A DNA stretch of 64,000 nucleotides from Flavobacterium sp. JAS. Lineage in GTDB: Bacteria > Bacteroidota > Bacteroidia > Flavobacteriales > Flavobacteriaceae. Below the pieces are notes generated by a model, which saw only the letters and a list, made by a program, of their open reading frames with translations, searched no databases and had not been told where the DNA came from. The stretch spans positions 124,001-188,000 of the forward strand of contig NZ_JAJMOX010000007.1 of assembly GCF_020991455.1 (NCBI RefSeq), given 5' to 3'. This document shows, in pieces, positions 48,033 to 57,628 of the stretch; within the stretch, counting starts at the first letter, position 1; every line of letters starts with the position of its first letter. The translations under genes and the position numbers were made by a program.

Positions 48033-48180
48033 TATATAATAGTGTTAATATAACATCATAAGGATTCGATTATTTACAACACGACATATTTTATGATAAA
48101 TTTTGTATTTTTGACACTTTGAAAAGGAGTTTTAACAAAAGAATTGTCAAAATTGTAGAATTTTAAAAGGAACATTGACC

Positions 48181-48651
48181 ATGGCAGCTACCAAGAAGAA
48201 TGAAAATACTGACTATTTAGATCGTGAAATCATGCAAAAACTCAGTGAAAACGGGAGAATACCTTTTTCTGATTTGGCAAAAGAATTAAACATATCTAAT
48301 TCACTGGTACATTTAAGAGTTAAAAAATTACAAGAAGCTGGAATAATTAACGGTTTTTCTGTAAAGCTAAATGCCAAAGAACTCGGTTTTGAAACTATTA
48401 CTTACACTGGGATCGTTACTAAAGAAGCTCGTTATTCTTATTCTATTGCCGAAAAACTAAAAGAAATTCCAGAAGTAATAGAATGCCACTGGGTCTCAGG
48501 GAAATATGCTTTATTTATAAAAATTGTATCGGTAAACAACGAGGAACTTCGCAAGATTCTATACGAACAAATTCATCAGATTGAAGGTGTTGGAAGCACA
48601 GATTCGTTTTTCTCCTTTGGTGCTGCCTTTGAGAAGAATCTGCCAGTTTAG
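48181..48651 (+). CDS. Lrp/AsnC-family transcriptional regulator
   Basis: I choose the ATG at 48181 (MAATKKNENT), preceded by an A/G-rich AAAAGGAAC stretch, over a TTG two codons earlier. The 156-residue product has an N-terminal HTH (DREIMQKLSENGRIPFSDLAKELN, read in parts, and VHLRVKKLQEAGIINGF) and a RAM ligand-binding domain (TYTGIVTKEARYSYSIAEKL, IPEVIECHWVSGKYALFIKIV). Such regulators sense amino acids and often control the divergent catabolic operon. Divergent placement from the HglS-like gene makes it the best candidate to control the hydroxylysine-type locus. Its ligand may be lysine, hydroxylysine or 2-aminoadipate. Confidence 0.93.
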   Translation: MAATKKNENTDYLDREIMQKLSENGRIPFSDLAKELNISNSLVHLRVKKLQEAGIINGFSVKLNAKELGFETITYTGIVTKEARYSYSIAEKLKEIPEVIECHWVSGKYALFIKIVSVNNEELRKILYEQIHQIEGVGSTDSFFSFGAAFEKNLPV

Positions 48652-48754
48652 ATTTTTAGAAGCAAGATTTCAGAGGCAAGATTAGATTTAATCTTCATTT
48701 TATTGCCCAAATTCTGATAAAAATTATTAAATTTATGTTCTAAAACCTATTTTT

Positions 48755-49189
48755 ATGAAAAATTACATCTTACTATTTGTTGCTGTTTTAGCACTGTCAT
48801 TTAATTCTTGTTGTACAACCAAAGGTACCGCAAATGCTTCTGCTCTTTACAATACAAGTTGGGAGTTAGAATATATTTCTGGTCCGCGTATTGCTTTTGG
48901 TGGTTTATTTCCTGATAAAAAACCATTTATCAAGTTTGACCAAAGTAAAAATGAAGTTTCAGGAAATGCAGGCTGTAACGGATATAGTGCTCCTTATACT
49001 TTAAAAGGAAATTCTCTTACTTTTGGAGAACAAGGCCCAACGACAATGATGTATTGCGAAGGTGGCGGCGAACAAACATTTACACAAACAATTAGAACAA
49101 TCGATTCGTATTCTATTGATAAAGACGGAAAACTGAATTTATTGGTAAAAGATGTTCCAATGATGAGATTTAAAAAAGTAGCTAAATAA
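48755..49189 (+). CDS. META-domain (HslJ-like) lipoprotein
   Basis: The 144-residue lipoprotein has the lipobox LSFNSC near residue 19, then a META domain: NTSWELEYISGPRIAFGGLF, FIKFDQSKNEVSGNAGCNGY, and LTFGEQGPTTMMYCEG with a C-terminal LNLLVKDVPMMRF. META-domain proteins are small beta-rich envelope proteins. E. coli HslJ is linked to novobiocin resistance and heat shock. The role here is unknown. A strong terminator follows at 49212-49246. Confidence 0.88.
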   Translation: MKNYILLFVAVLALSFNSCCTTKGTANASALYNTSWELEYISGPRIAFGGLFPDKKPFIKFDQSKNEVSGNAGCNGYSAPYTLKGNSLTFGEQGPTTMMYCEGGGEQTFTQTIRTIDSYSIDKDGKLNLLVKDVPMMRFKKVAK

Positions 49190-49211
49190 GTAAAAGCTAT
49201 TTCATCTATAC

Positions 49212-49246
49212 AAAAAAGGATTCTTCAACTGGGGAATCCTTTTTTT
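49212..49246 (+). terminator. Rho-independent terminator after META-domain gene
   Basis: AAAAAAGGATTC and GAATCCTTTTTTT form a long stem with a T-run, 22 bases past the stop codon. Confidence 0.88.
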
Positions 49247-49389
49247 ATATGTAAAGAGATTATTAAAGTAAGAATATACTCTAAAAAAGCAGATAATATT
49301 ATAGCTTTTTTTTTCTGCCATCAAAAGATATTTAATTTTAAAACTGATTCAAAAACAAAATAAACAGGCAAAAGATAAAAATAAATCTA

Positions 49390-49599
49390 ATGGTTAAAGC
49401 TATTTGCGCTGTTCATATTGCACATTCATTTAAAGATGCAAATGGCCCCTTACATATACAACTTATGCTAAAGAAATTCTCACCAGAACAAGGATTTAGC
49501 CCAACTATACTTGGTTTTAAAGGTTTGGGTATATTGGGTAGCGCTTTATCTATCGAGGATATAACTCAGGGATCCAACTCAGGGTATGAGTACTTTTGA
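49390..49599 (+). pseudogene. Possible Fic-domain remnant, 69 codons
   Basis: The short frame contains HIAHSFKDANGPLHIQLML, then GFSPTIL. This resembles the Fic motif H-P-F-x-D/E-G/A-N-G-R-x-x-R and the following helix, but both arginines are lost. No other Fic core elements lie upstream in the same frame. I read it as a degraded fragment. A chance resemblance is possible. Confidence 0.3.
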
Positions 49600-50064
49600 A
49601 TCATTAGCAAGCTAAAATTAGGCAAGAATTTATATCATTGATCAATCTGTAATTAAATTAAGAATTAACTATGGGGAATAAAAAATTAAATATTTACAAA
49701 TAGCGCCTGATAACCAACCTTTAATATCGTCGTATTTTATATCAAAATAACTTAAAAGCACTAACCCTCATGGTAAAGATTTAAATCGATTATATCTTTT
49801 TTTAGAGACTCAAGTTAGATTTCATTTCCCCTGCTTTTAACACAATCACTTAAACTAAAACAACAACACTTTTAAAAAACTCTGTTTTTCAGATAGTTAT
49901 ATCGTATTTTTTCCTACATTTATTATCTCAAGTCAACAAAGTATACTTCACTATAAGCCTACAAAGATATCCCTCCTTCTAAATATTTCGATAAAGTCTC
50001 TGTATTTTGATTGAAAAAAATAAACTTATTCAGAAATAATCGATCAAAATTAATGTGACACTAA

Positions 50065-50102
50065 AAAACGATTCTATGACAAGAAAAAACGGTTCTATGT
50101 CA
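50065..50102 (+). promoter_or_regulatory. Two imperfect direct repeats with 21-bp period
   Basis: AACGATTCTATGACA (start about 50067) and AACGGTTCTATGTCA (start about 50088) differ at two positions and are spaced 21 bp, two helical turns. LytTR-type response regulators bind such tandem sites. They lie about 270 bases before the tail-collar gene. Confidence 0.35.
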
Positions 50103-50365
50103 TATTATCCAGATTTTATGTGTTGGATATCTAATTTTAAAAACTCAAAAGAAAATGATAGTGCCAGAATGTTGCTAAAAAGATTGCTCTATCTGACACA
50201 CAATAAATTAATACAAAGCTCTTAAAAACAGGTAAAAACACCTGCTACTGAGACAGTTATATAAAGTACTTTAGCATTATATTAACAATAATACCTATTT
50301 CAAATTAAATATTGTAAATCATTAACAGATCTATTTTTAACATTAACCAATTAAACTAAAAAATT

Positions 50366-50920
50366 ATGGAAGAATTTATTGGAATCGTAAAACTTTTTGC
50401 AGGGAATTTTGCACCTAGAGGCTGGGCTTTTTGTAACGGACAAATATTGTCTATTGCACAAAATACAGCATTATTCTCAATCTTAGGTACTACTTATGGT
50501 GGTAATGGCCAAACAACTTTTGCCTTACCGAACCTTCAAGGCGCTGTAGCTATCGGACAAGGAAATGGAGGTGGAAGTTCTTATGTACTGGGAGAAACTG
50601 CAGGTACAACAAATGTTTCTATTTTAACAAGCAACATGCCTGCTCACGTACATACAGGACCAGGTAAAATATCTGTAAGTGCTGCAAATGCTACAGATTC
50701 AACACCTGTCACTAATGCATCAATTGCTGTACCAGGATCAGTTGTGTCAAGAGCTTTTACTCCAACATTAGGATATACAACTGCAACTCCAAGTGTGGAT
50801 TTATTAAGTAATGTTACAACCGGGCAAACTGGTAATAACATTCCTATATCAATAATGCAGCCCTATTTGGCAATGTCATATATCATTTGTTTAGAAGGTA
50901 TTTTCCCTTCTAGAAATTAA
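50366..50920 (+). CDS. Tail-collar domain protein (microcystin-dependent protein MdpB-like)
   Basis: The 184-residue protein has no signal peptide. It begins with EFIGIVKLFAGNFAPRGWAF and CNGQILSIAQNTALFSILG, followed by TYGGNGQTTFALPNLQGAV, the classic phage tail-collar fold. The C-terminus ends PISIMQPYLAMSYIICLEG. In Bacteroidota and cyanobacteria these proteins form stand-alone families outside phages, with unknown role, often near adhesins. No other tail genes are here, so it is not a prophage. The stop (918-920) directly abuts the stop of a convergent methyltransferase gene. Confidence 0.9.
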   Translation: MEEFIGIVKLFAGNFAPRGWAFCNGQILSIAQNTALFSILGTTYGGNGQTTFALPNLQGAVAIGQGNGGGSSYVLGETAGTTNVSILTSNMPAHVHTGPGKISVSAANATDSTPVTNASIAVPGSVVSRAFTPTLGYTTATPSVDLLSNVTTGQTGNNIPISIMQPYLAMSYIICLEGIFPSRN

Positions 50921-51940
50921 TCAATTAAGAGCGGATTTTACATTGTAAGACCATTTTGGCATATCGCTAAAGTCGTATAAGAATTGAATTTCAGAATATT
51001 CTGTTAGACTGTATATAGAAGCTACACAATAAGGGTTTGTAATATAGGACTCAGCCGTTTTTAATTCAATGTCTTCAAATATCCTGATTTCAGTAAAAAT
51101 ACACACATCTGGATGATTACTAAAATCATCAGGCAGCTTATAAAAGTCACTTTTAAAATTTAAAAACTGACTTTCAGTGCCAAAAAGTTCTTTGTTTATT
51201 GTAAATAATCTATCAACAAATACACTATGAGGATAGGGCTGCAATTCGTCGCGGCCCTTAACCTTGTCATTGACATTTTTAAGCGATGGCTCATAATCAA
51301 AAAAAGTATAAGCAAGATCGATCCTGATCTCTTCTGGAATTAAAATCCCATGAGAGGGTAATTGTGAAACAATATTTTGAGTAATAGCTACTTGTGGTTC
51401 CCGGGTAAGGGCGTAATGCATCGTTTCGGAAATTGCCAAATCAATTGTAAAACCTTGAGGTTTAGTATAAGTGATGGCATCAGTTTCTACTAACTGTATT
51501 GAATAGTCATTAAGGCCAACAACAGCTAAAATTTGTTGTACAGATTCTATTGAAGATGTATTAATATCTAATAAAATGGCTTTAATTCTATCTTTATTAA
51601 ACAACGGAAGTAAAGGAAGAATTAAAGTTGCATAAGGGCCGCAACCGGCATAAAGTATATTAATGCTTCTCTCTGGGAAATCGGTGCACAATTTTATCAA
51701 AGCTTTATAAACGCCTTTTATGAAATAAACAGTCCGTAAATAATCGTCAACACAATCTGCAGCTCCAGAACTTGATAAAGCAATACCTCCTTTAACATGG
51801 ATTTCGTTGTTTTCAAAATGGTTAATTGTTGCTATTTTTTCATAAAATTCTGAAAGATTCCGGGCACATTTTATGTGTTCATCAACAGTATTTGAGGTAA
51901 TGATAGATTGAACAATAATTACAAGCTCTTGTTTATACAT
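50921..51940 (-). CDS. PRMT-like SAM-dependent methyltransferase
   Basis: The 339-residue protein has a Rossmann SAM site (motif I: NILYAGCGPYATLILPLL, then AILLDINTSSIESV). The segment DLAISETMHYALTREPQVAI, followed by HGILIPEEI, has the layout of the double-E loop of protein arginine methyltransferases, although it keeps only the first Glu clearly and has Glu after Arg later. The N-terminal 100 residues are helical. Its target could be a protein, for example the neighbouring collar protein or adhesin. Motif similarity alone does not prove arginine methylation. It is convergent with the collar gene with zero spacing and divergent from the adhesin. Confidence 0.75.
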   Translation of the reverse strand: MYKQELVIIVQSIITSNTVDEHIKCARNLSEFYEKIATINHFENNEIHVKGGIALSSSGAADCVDDYLRTVYFIKGVYKALIKLCTDFPERSINILYAGCGPYATLILPLLPLFNKDRIKAILLDINTSSIESVQQILAVVGLNDYSIQLVETDAITYTKPQGFTIDLAISETMHYALTREPQVAITQNIVSQLPSHGILIPEEIRIDLAYTFFDYEPSLKNVNDKVKGRDELQPYPHSVFVDRLFTINKELFGTESQFLNFKSDFYKLPDDFSNHPDVCIFTEIRIFEDIELKTAESYITNPYCVASIYSLTEYSEIQFLYDFSDMPKWSYNVKSALN

Positions 51941-52026
51941 GATATTCCATTTTAGTTAAGGCTTTTTAAGTTTAGAACTAAAACAAATGTAAGAATACAA
52001 AATGACAAATCTAACATCAGTAAATT

Positions 52027-55000
52027 ATGAAAAAACTCTACTTATTACTAATTCTTCTGTTTTTTACGATGCAGCAACTAACTGCACAAACAGTAGAAAC
52101 ATTTGAGACTTTAACGGTATCTCAGCCTAATTTTACCAGTAATAGCAAAACTTTCAATTTAACTAGTTCTTATATTAGTTTTACTGTAGTTCAATTTGCT
52201 GGTTTGGGTTATAACTCTTCTAATAGATTTATACAAGTTGCAGATGCTCCCGGAATAGACGCTATGGGCCAAACAGGTACCATTACTGCTGCAACGGGTA
52301 ACTTTAAAGTTAATAATCTATGGATTTATGTCTCTGGTGACGCCAACCTAAATCCTGGAGCCACTAATGGCGGTGCAGCTGGATCTATAACTTTTACAGG
52401 AAAACTTGGTGGTACTACACAGTTTACTATTGTTAAAACCACTACTGGGGCAAATATCGGTACTGCGGCGCCAAATAAAGGCTTCATGCCTATTAATTTT
52501 GCTACTGACGGAGCGGCAAATTATACCAACATCAACATTGACCAGCTTGAAATTCAGTTAAGCAGTAATTATGATTACTTTGCAGTAGACAATTTTACCT
52601 GGGTTGATGGAGTAAGTTTACCTACAGTTACCACAACAGCAGCTATAAATGTTGGTTCTGTTAAGGCAACAATGGGAGGTAATGTAACTTCAACTGGTGG
52701 CGATGCTTCCGTACAGAGAGGAATAGTTTGGGCTACAACAACAAATCCAACTATTGCAAATAATAAAGTTCAAAATGGAACCGGAGCTGGAGCTTTCAGC
52801 GGTATTGTAACAGGATTAACGGCCGGAACCACTATTTATTATAAGGCCTATGCTACTAATAGCGCAGGTACTACTTATGGTAGTGAACAATCACTAACTA
52901 CTGGTGCCGCTTTAAGCACCTCATCAACCACGCAAACAGACATTCTTTGCAATGGCGCTTCCACTGGTGCCGCAGGTGTAACGGCAACAGGCGGGGTTCC
53001 ATCTTATAGTTATTCGTGGTCACCCTCTGGAGGTACTGGTGCAACAGCATCTTCTCTTGCTGCGGGAACATATACTGTAACTATTACAGATGCAGAATCA
53101 ACACAAATTACCAGAACCTTCATGGTAACAGCTCCACCAGCACTTACCGGAATTTCTTCTACAACAGCAGTAGCTTGTTTTGGAGGATCTACTGGTACTG
53201 CAACCGTTGTTCCATCAGGAGGCGCAGGTTCATATACTTATTTATGGTCTAACGGCGCTACAACAGCTACGGCCTCGGCGCTAGCGGCAGGAACATACAA
53301 TGTTACCATTACAGATGCTAATTCCTGTACAAAAAACATTGCTGGTATTACTGTAGGACAACCTACATCAGCTCTGGATGGAACTACTTCTACTACACCA
53401 GTTTCTTGTTTTGGAGGGTCTAATGGTACGGCAACCGTTACTCCATCGGGAGGCACGGCTTTATATACTTATTTATGGTCTAATGGAGCTACAGGAGCTA
53501 CGGCCACGGCGCTAGCGGCAGGAACTTATACTGTTACCATTACAGATGCTAACGGATGTACAAAAACTATAAGTGGTATTGTCGTAGGGCAACCTACAGC
53601 AGCTCTTGATGGAACTGCTTCTACTACACCAGTTTCTTGTTTTGGAGGGAGTAATGGTACAGCAACTGTTACTGCATCAGGTGGTACACCTAATTATTCT
53701 TATTCATGGGCTCCAACCGGAGGTACCTCAGTAATAGCTACAGGGCTAACAGCCGGAACTTACAGTGTTACAATTACTGATTCTAAAGGCTGTCCGAAAC
53801 TTGTTTCCGGTATTGTTGTAGGAGGACCTGTTGCTACTCTTAGTGGAACTACAAGTACAACTCCAGTTACTTGTTTTGGAGGAACCAATGGTACAGCTAC
53901 TGTAGTTGCTTCTGGAGGTACTCCAAATTATACTTACTCATGGTCTCCATCAGGGGGTACCGGAGCTACAGCCTCTGGGCTTGCAGCAGGAACTTATAGC
54001 GTAACTATTACAGATGCAAACGGATGTCCTAAAACAATAAGCAATATTTCTGTTGGATCCTCAACAGCAATAATTGCTAATCCAACACAAATAAATGTAA
54101 GTTGTAATGGTGATAGTACAGGTTCTGCAACAGTTGCTCCTTCGGGAGGAGCCGGATCATACACTTATCTTTGGTCTACTGGTGCAACTGGTGCAACTAT
54201 ATCTAATTTGGCGCAAGGAAATTATAGCGTAACTATAAAAGATGCTAATCTTTGTCCAACAATACAAAACTTTACTATTACCGAGCCAACACCACTTTCA
54301 GCTACTACAGCTTCAACAGATGTTAGTTGTTTTAGTGGCGCAAATGGTACTGCAAGCGTAACAGTATCAGGAGGAAGTCCTGGTTATTCATATTCATGGG
54401 CACCTTCTGGAGGGTCTGCAGATATTGCGACAGGGCTTTCTGCCGGAAATTATACTTGTACAATTACAGACTCAAAAGGATGTACATTAATTAAACCTAT
54501 TACTGTTGGCACTCCTGCTACAATATCTGCTACAGAAGTACACACTGATGTTTCTTGTAATGGAGGAGCAACTGGATCAGCAACTGTAACCGCAAGTGGC
54601 GGAGTTGGCGGATATACTTATTCATGGTCTCCTTCTGGTGGTACCGCAGCTACTGCAACAGGACTTACTGCAGGAAACTACACTGTTACTATTCAAGACG
54701 CAAATACATGTATACACACAATTGGTGTTAGTATTGGTCAACCAGCTGTTTTAGCAGCTACAGTTTCTAAAACTGATGCACTTTGTAACGGTGGATCAAC
54801 AGGAACAGCAACTGTTAGTCCTACTGGCGGAACATCAACTTATACTTATCTATGGTCACCCTTTGGTGGTACAGCTGCAATGGCTACAGGACTTAGTGTA
54901 GGAAACTACTCTTGTTTAATTACTGATGCTAAAGGTTGTACTGTAACAGTTCCAGTCTCTATCGGTCAGCCATCTGCTTTAATTGCCTCAACAAGCCAAA

Positions 55001-57624
55001 TAAATGCTACTTGTATGATAGGAGGAACAGCAGCTGTAACTGTAAGTGGCGGAACTGGTTCTTATAGCTACTCATGGTCTCCATCTGGTCAAACAACAGC
55101 GATAGCAACAGGATTAGCTGCCGGAAACCACTCTTGCTTAATTACTGATGCTAACGGATGTACACTTACTAAACCCTTTCTAATTGGTACTACCAACACC
55201 TTAACAGCTGCTACATCTCAAACTAATGTTTTATGTAATGGAGCTAATACAGGTTCAGCTTGGGTAGTTCCATCAGGAGCTCCGGGTCCATTTAGTTATG
55301 TGTGGGCACCGTCTGGCGGAACTAGTGATACAGCAAGCAATCTTACAGCTGGTAATTATAGTGTAACAATAACTTCTGCTAATGGTTGTTCTATTGTAAA
55401 AAACTTTACAATTACTGAACCTTCTGCTTTAGCAGTTACTCCATCGCAAACCAATCTATTGTGTAACGGTGCAACTACGGGATCTGCTTCTGTAGTGGTA
55501 ACAGGTGGAACTGGTTCATATACTTACGCATGGTCACCTTCTGGAGGTACTGCCCAAACAGCAACAGGACTTAGTGCAGGAACTTACATTGTAACAATTA
55601 CTGATGCTAGCTTGTGTCAGACCACACAATCGTTTACAATTACAGAACCTGATGCAATTACTGCAACAGTTGCCTCTACAAATGTAAGTTGTAACGGAGG
55701 AAGTACAGGATCAGCAACTGTAACTGCGACAGGCGGAACTGGTACATACACTTATTCATGGGCACCTTCTGGTGGGACTGCTGATACTGCAACAGGACTA
55801 AGCGCAGGAATTTATAATGTAACAGTGACTGATGCAAATAGTTGTAGTACAACTCAAAGTGTTACCATAACTGAACCAACAATTCTAGATGCAACAACTA
55901 TTCAAACAGATGTAACTTGTATTGGAGCAACTGATGGATCTGCAACTGTAACGACAACTGGCGGAACTGGTGCATACACTTATGTATGGTCTCCCTTAGG
56001 AGGAACTGCCCAAACAGCAACAGGACTTAGTGCAGGAAATTATACCGTAACTATTACTGATGCAAACGGATGTACATTTGCAAAATCTGTAAATATCTTA
56101 ACAATTCCCGATGTAACAGCCCCAGTACCTGATCTAGCAAATCTACCAGTTATTACAAGCAGCTGTTCCATTTTATCAACTCAGATTCCTGTTCCAACAG
56201 CCACTGATAATTGTACAGGAATTATAAATGCAACAACTACAGATCCTTTAAGCTATACAGCTGTTGGCAGTTATGTAATTTCGTGGAGTTATGATGATGG
56301 GCATGGAAATATTTCAACTCAGAATCAAACTGTTAACGTTACAGCTTCTCCTTTAGATCTGGTAACTTTTAGCCCTGCTGAATTTACTTATAATGGAAGC
56401 CTTAAGTCATTACAAGTTGCCAATCTTCCAGCGGGAGCGACAGTAACTTATGCTACAACTCCAGCAACAGGAACAGCAAATGGCGCAACCAATGCTGGTG
56501 TTTATACTATTACTGCCACAGTAACTCCGTCTGCAAGTACGCCAAATTGCTCTCCAATTACACTTACTGCACAGCTTACTATTAAAAAAGCCGCGCAGCT
56601 GATTACTTTTGGAGCAATTCCGGTAAAAATCCTTGGAGGAAGCAACAGCTTCAATTTAAATGCAACCTCTGACTCAGGATTAGCAGTAACATATTCATTT
56701 ATATCTCCTACTGCCCTGCCTGCGGCAACTGTCGTTTCGACTACAGGTTTAGTTAGCTTACTAAGACCTGGTCAAATAGTAATTACTGCGCATCAGGCTG
56801 GAGACAATAATTATTTGCCAGCGGTAGATGTTTCACAAGTTCTTATTGTTAAAAATAATGACGTAACAGTTACCAAAATTACTATTGGTAATAAGGTATA
56901 TCTGGCTCCGGCTAAGGACATCAAGTACTTAATGGTATGCGATGAAAACAATCCAAGCGTTTCTATTTTAAATGAAACAAATGCAACGATTACTCCATCA
57001 GCTAGCTTTACTATTACTACTCCTAAACCAGGAATTTATACCAAAACCGTAACTATAACTTCTGAAGACGGAAGCACAACGGCTAACTATACAATAACTG
57101 TAGAAAAACCATTTGCGTTCTTTGATATAGTACGTCAAAAATTCAATAATATACTTCTGGTAAACAACAATCCACAAACCAATGGAGGTTATGAATTTGT
57201 TTCTTACGAATGGTTTAAAAACGGTCAATCAGTTGGAACTGGTCAATATTATTCAGCAGGAAATGCATTAGGAACTACACTTGATCCTACGGCTGACTAC
57301 AGTGTAAAGATGACTACCAAGGATGGAAAAGTACTGCACACTTGCAACAGTAAAATATCACTGTCTAAATCAGTAGAAGCTAAACTTTATCCAAACCCTA
57401 CTCAAACAGGAAGAACCATTACAGTTGAGGCAGATTTCCCTTCAGAAGAATTAGAGAACATGCAAATAAGTCTTTATTCTGTATCAGGTCAATTGATTAA
57501 AACGGTAAAATCTTCTACAATACAAACAGAAATACAATTGCCACAGGCAGAAACTAGTATGTATATTGTAGTTGTTCAAACCGCAAACATCAAGAAAACA
57601 CTAAAAGTAATTGTAAACAAATAA
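52027..57624 (+). CDS. Giant SprB-repeat adhesin with T9SS C-terminal sorting domain
   Basis: The 1865-residue protein has a signal (ending QQLTAQ), an N-terminal beta domain (about 30-200), and an Fn3-like segment (about 205-295, VKATMGGNVTSTGGDASVQRG). There follow 14 SprB repeats of about 76 residues (about 300-1360), each of the form C-N/F-G-G-S-T-G-A-TV, then YTYxWxPSGG, then GLxAGxYxVTITDAxxC. Next come a HYR-like domain (about 1365-1440), MBG-type domains (about 1445-1620), and a T9SS type A sorting signal (AKLYPNPTQTGRTI and a final KKTLKVIVNK). SprB in Flavobacterium johnsoniae is the gliding adhesin exported by T9SS. This is a shorter relative and is probably a surface filament. Confidence 0.95.
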   Translation: MKKLYLLLILLFFTMQQLTAQTVETFETLTVSQPNFTSNSKTFNLTSSYISFTVVQFAGLGYNSSNRFIQVADAPGIDAMGQTGTITAATGNFKVNNLWIYVSGDANLNPGATNGGAAGSITFTGKLGGTTQFTIVKTTTGANIGTAAPNKGFMPINFATDGAANYTNINIDQLEIQLSSNYDYFAVDNFTWVDGVSLPTVTTTAAINVGSVKATMGGNVTSTGGDASVQRGIVWATTTNPTIANNKVQNGTGAGAFSGIVTGLTAGTTIYYKAYATNSAGTTYGSEQSLTTGAALSTSSTTQTDILCNGASTGAAGVTATGGVPSYSYSWSPSGGTGATASSLAAGTYTVTITDAESTQITRTFMVTAPPALTGISSTTAVACFGGSTGTATVVPSGGAGSYTYLWSNGATTATASALAAGTYNVTITDANSCTKNIAGITVGQPTSALDGTTSTTPVSCFGGSNGTATVTPSGGTALYTYLWSNGATGATATALAAGTYTVTITDANGCTKTISGIVVGQPTAALDGTASTTPVSCFGGSNGTATVTASGGTPNYSYSWAPTGGTSVIATGLTAGTYSVTITDSKGCPKLVSGIVVGGPVATLSGTTSTTPVTCFGGTNGTATVVASGGTPNYTYSWSPSGGTGATASGLAAGTYSVTITDANGCPKTISNISVGSSTAIIANPTQINVSCNGDSTGSATVAPSGGAGSYTYLWSTGATGATISNLAQGNYSVTIKDANLCPTIQNFTITEPTPLSATTASTDVSCFSGANGTASVTVSGGSPGYSYSWAPSGGSADIATGLSAGNYTCTITDSKGCTLIKPITVGTPATISATEVHTDVSCNGGATGSATVTASGGVGGYTYSWSPSGGTAATATGLTAGNYTVTIQDANTCIHTIGVSIGQPAVLAATVSKTDALCNGGSTGTATVSPTGGTSTYTYLWSPFGGTAAMATGLSVGNYSCLITDAKGCTVTVPVSIGQPSALIASTSQINATCMIGGTAAVTVSGGTGSYSYSWSPSGQTTAIATGLAAGNHSCLITDANGCTLTKPFLIGTTNTLTAATSQTNVLCNGANTGSAWVVPSGAPGPFSYVWAPSGGTSDTASNLTAGNYSVTITSANGCSIVKNFTITEPSALAVTPSQTNLLCNGATTGSASVVVTGGTGSYTYAWSPSGGTAQTATGLSAGTYIVTITDASLCQTTQSFTITEPDAITATVASTNVSCNGGSTGSATVTATGGTGTYTYSWAPSGGTADTATGLSAGIYNVTVTDANSCSTTQSVTITEPTILDATTIQTDVTCIGATDGSATVTTTGGTGAYTYVWSPLGGTAQTATGLSAGNYTVTITDANGCTFAKSVNILTIPDVTAPVPDLANLPVITSSCSILSTQIPVPTATDNCTGIINATTTDPLSYTAVGSYVISWSYDDGHGNISTQNQTVNVTASPLDLVTFSPAEFTYNGSLKSLQVANLPAGATVTYATTPATGTANGATNAGVYTITATVTPSASTPNCSPITLTAQLTIKKAAQLITFGAIPVKILGGSNSFNLNATSDSGLAVTYSFISPTALPAATVVSTTGLVSLLRPGQIVITAHQAGDNNYLPAVDVSQVLIVKNNDVTVTKITIGNKVYLAPAKDIKYLMVCDENNPSVSILNETNATITPSASFTITTPKPGIYTKTVTITSEDGSTTANYTITVEKPFAFFDIVRQKFNNILLVNNNPQTNGGYEFVSYEWFKNGQSVGTGQYYSAGNALGTTLDPTADYSVKMTTKDGKVLHTCNSKISLSKSVEAKLYPNPTQTGRTITVEADFPSEELENMQISLYSVSGQLIKTVKSSTIQTEIQLPQAETSMYIVVVQTANIKKTLKVIVNK
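52927..56100 (+). repeat. Array of 14 SprB coding repeats (~228 bp unit)
   Basis: Fourteen in-frame units encode the SprB modules. Units 2-5 share the word ACTACACCAGTTTCTTGTTTT-like start and are most alike at DNA level, which suggests recent expansion. Later units have diverged. Expect length variation between strains. Confidence 0.9.
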
Positions 57625-57628
57625 AATC

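Larger units (their letters stand above)
49248..50365. other. 1.1 kb gene-poor AT-rich region
   Basis: Between the META-domain gene and the tail-collar gene there is no firm gene. It contains one short frame with a Fic-like motif (49390-49599, listed separately) and a pair of similar 17-bp direct repeats (50065-50102). The rest is AT-rich with stops in all frames and no recognisable RNA. It looks like decayed sequence or a large regulatory region. Confidence 0.5.

Noticed and set aside
50366..50920. Prophage remnant based on the tail-collar domain
   Set aside because: No integrase, capsid, terminase or other tail genes are near, and stand-alone collar proteins are common in Bacteroidota.
52927..56100. 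CRISPR or satellite array
   Set aside because: The repeats are in frame, about 228 bp long and encode SprB modules with no unique spacers.
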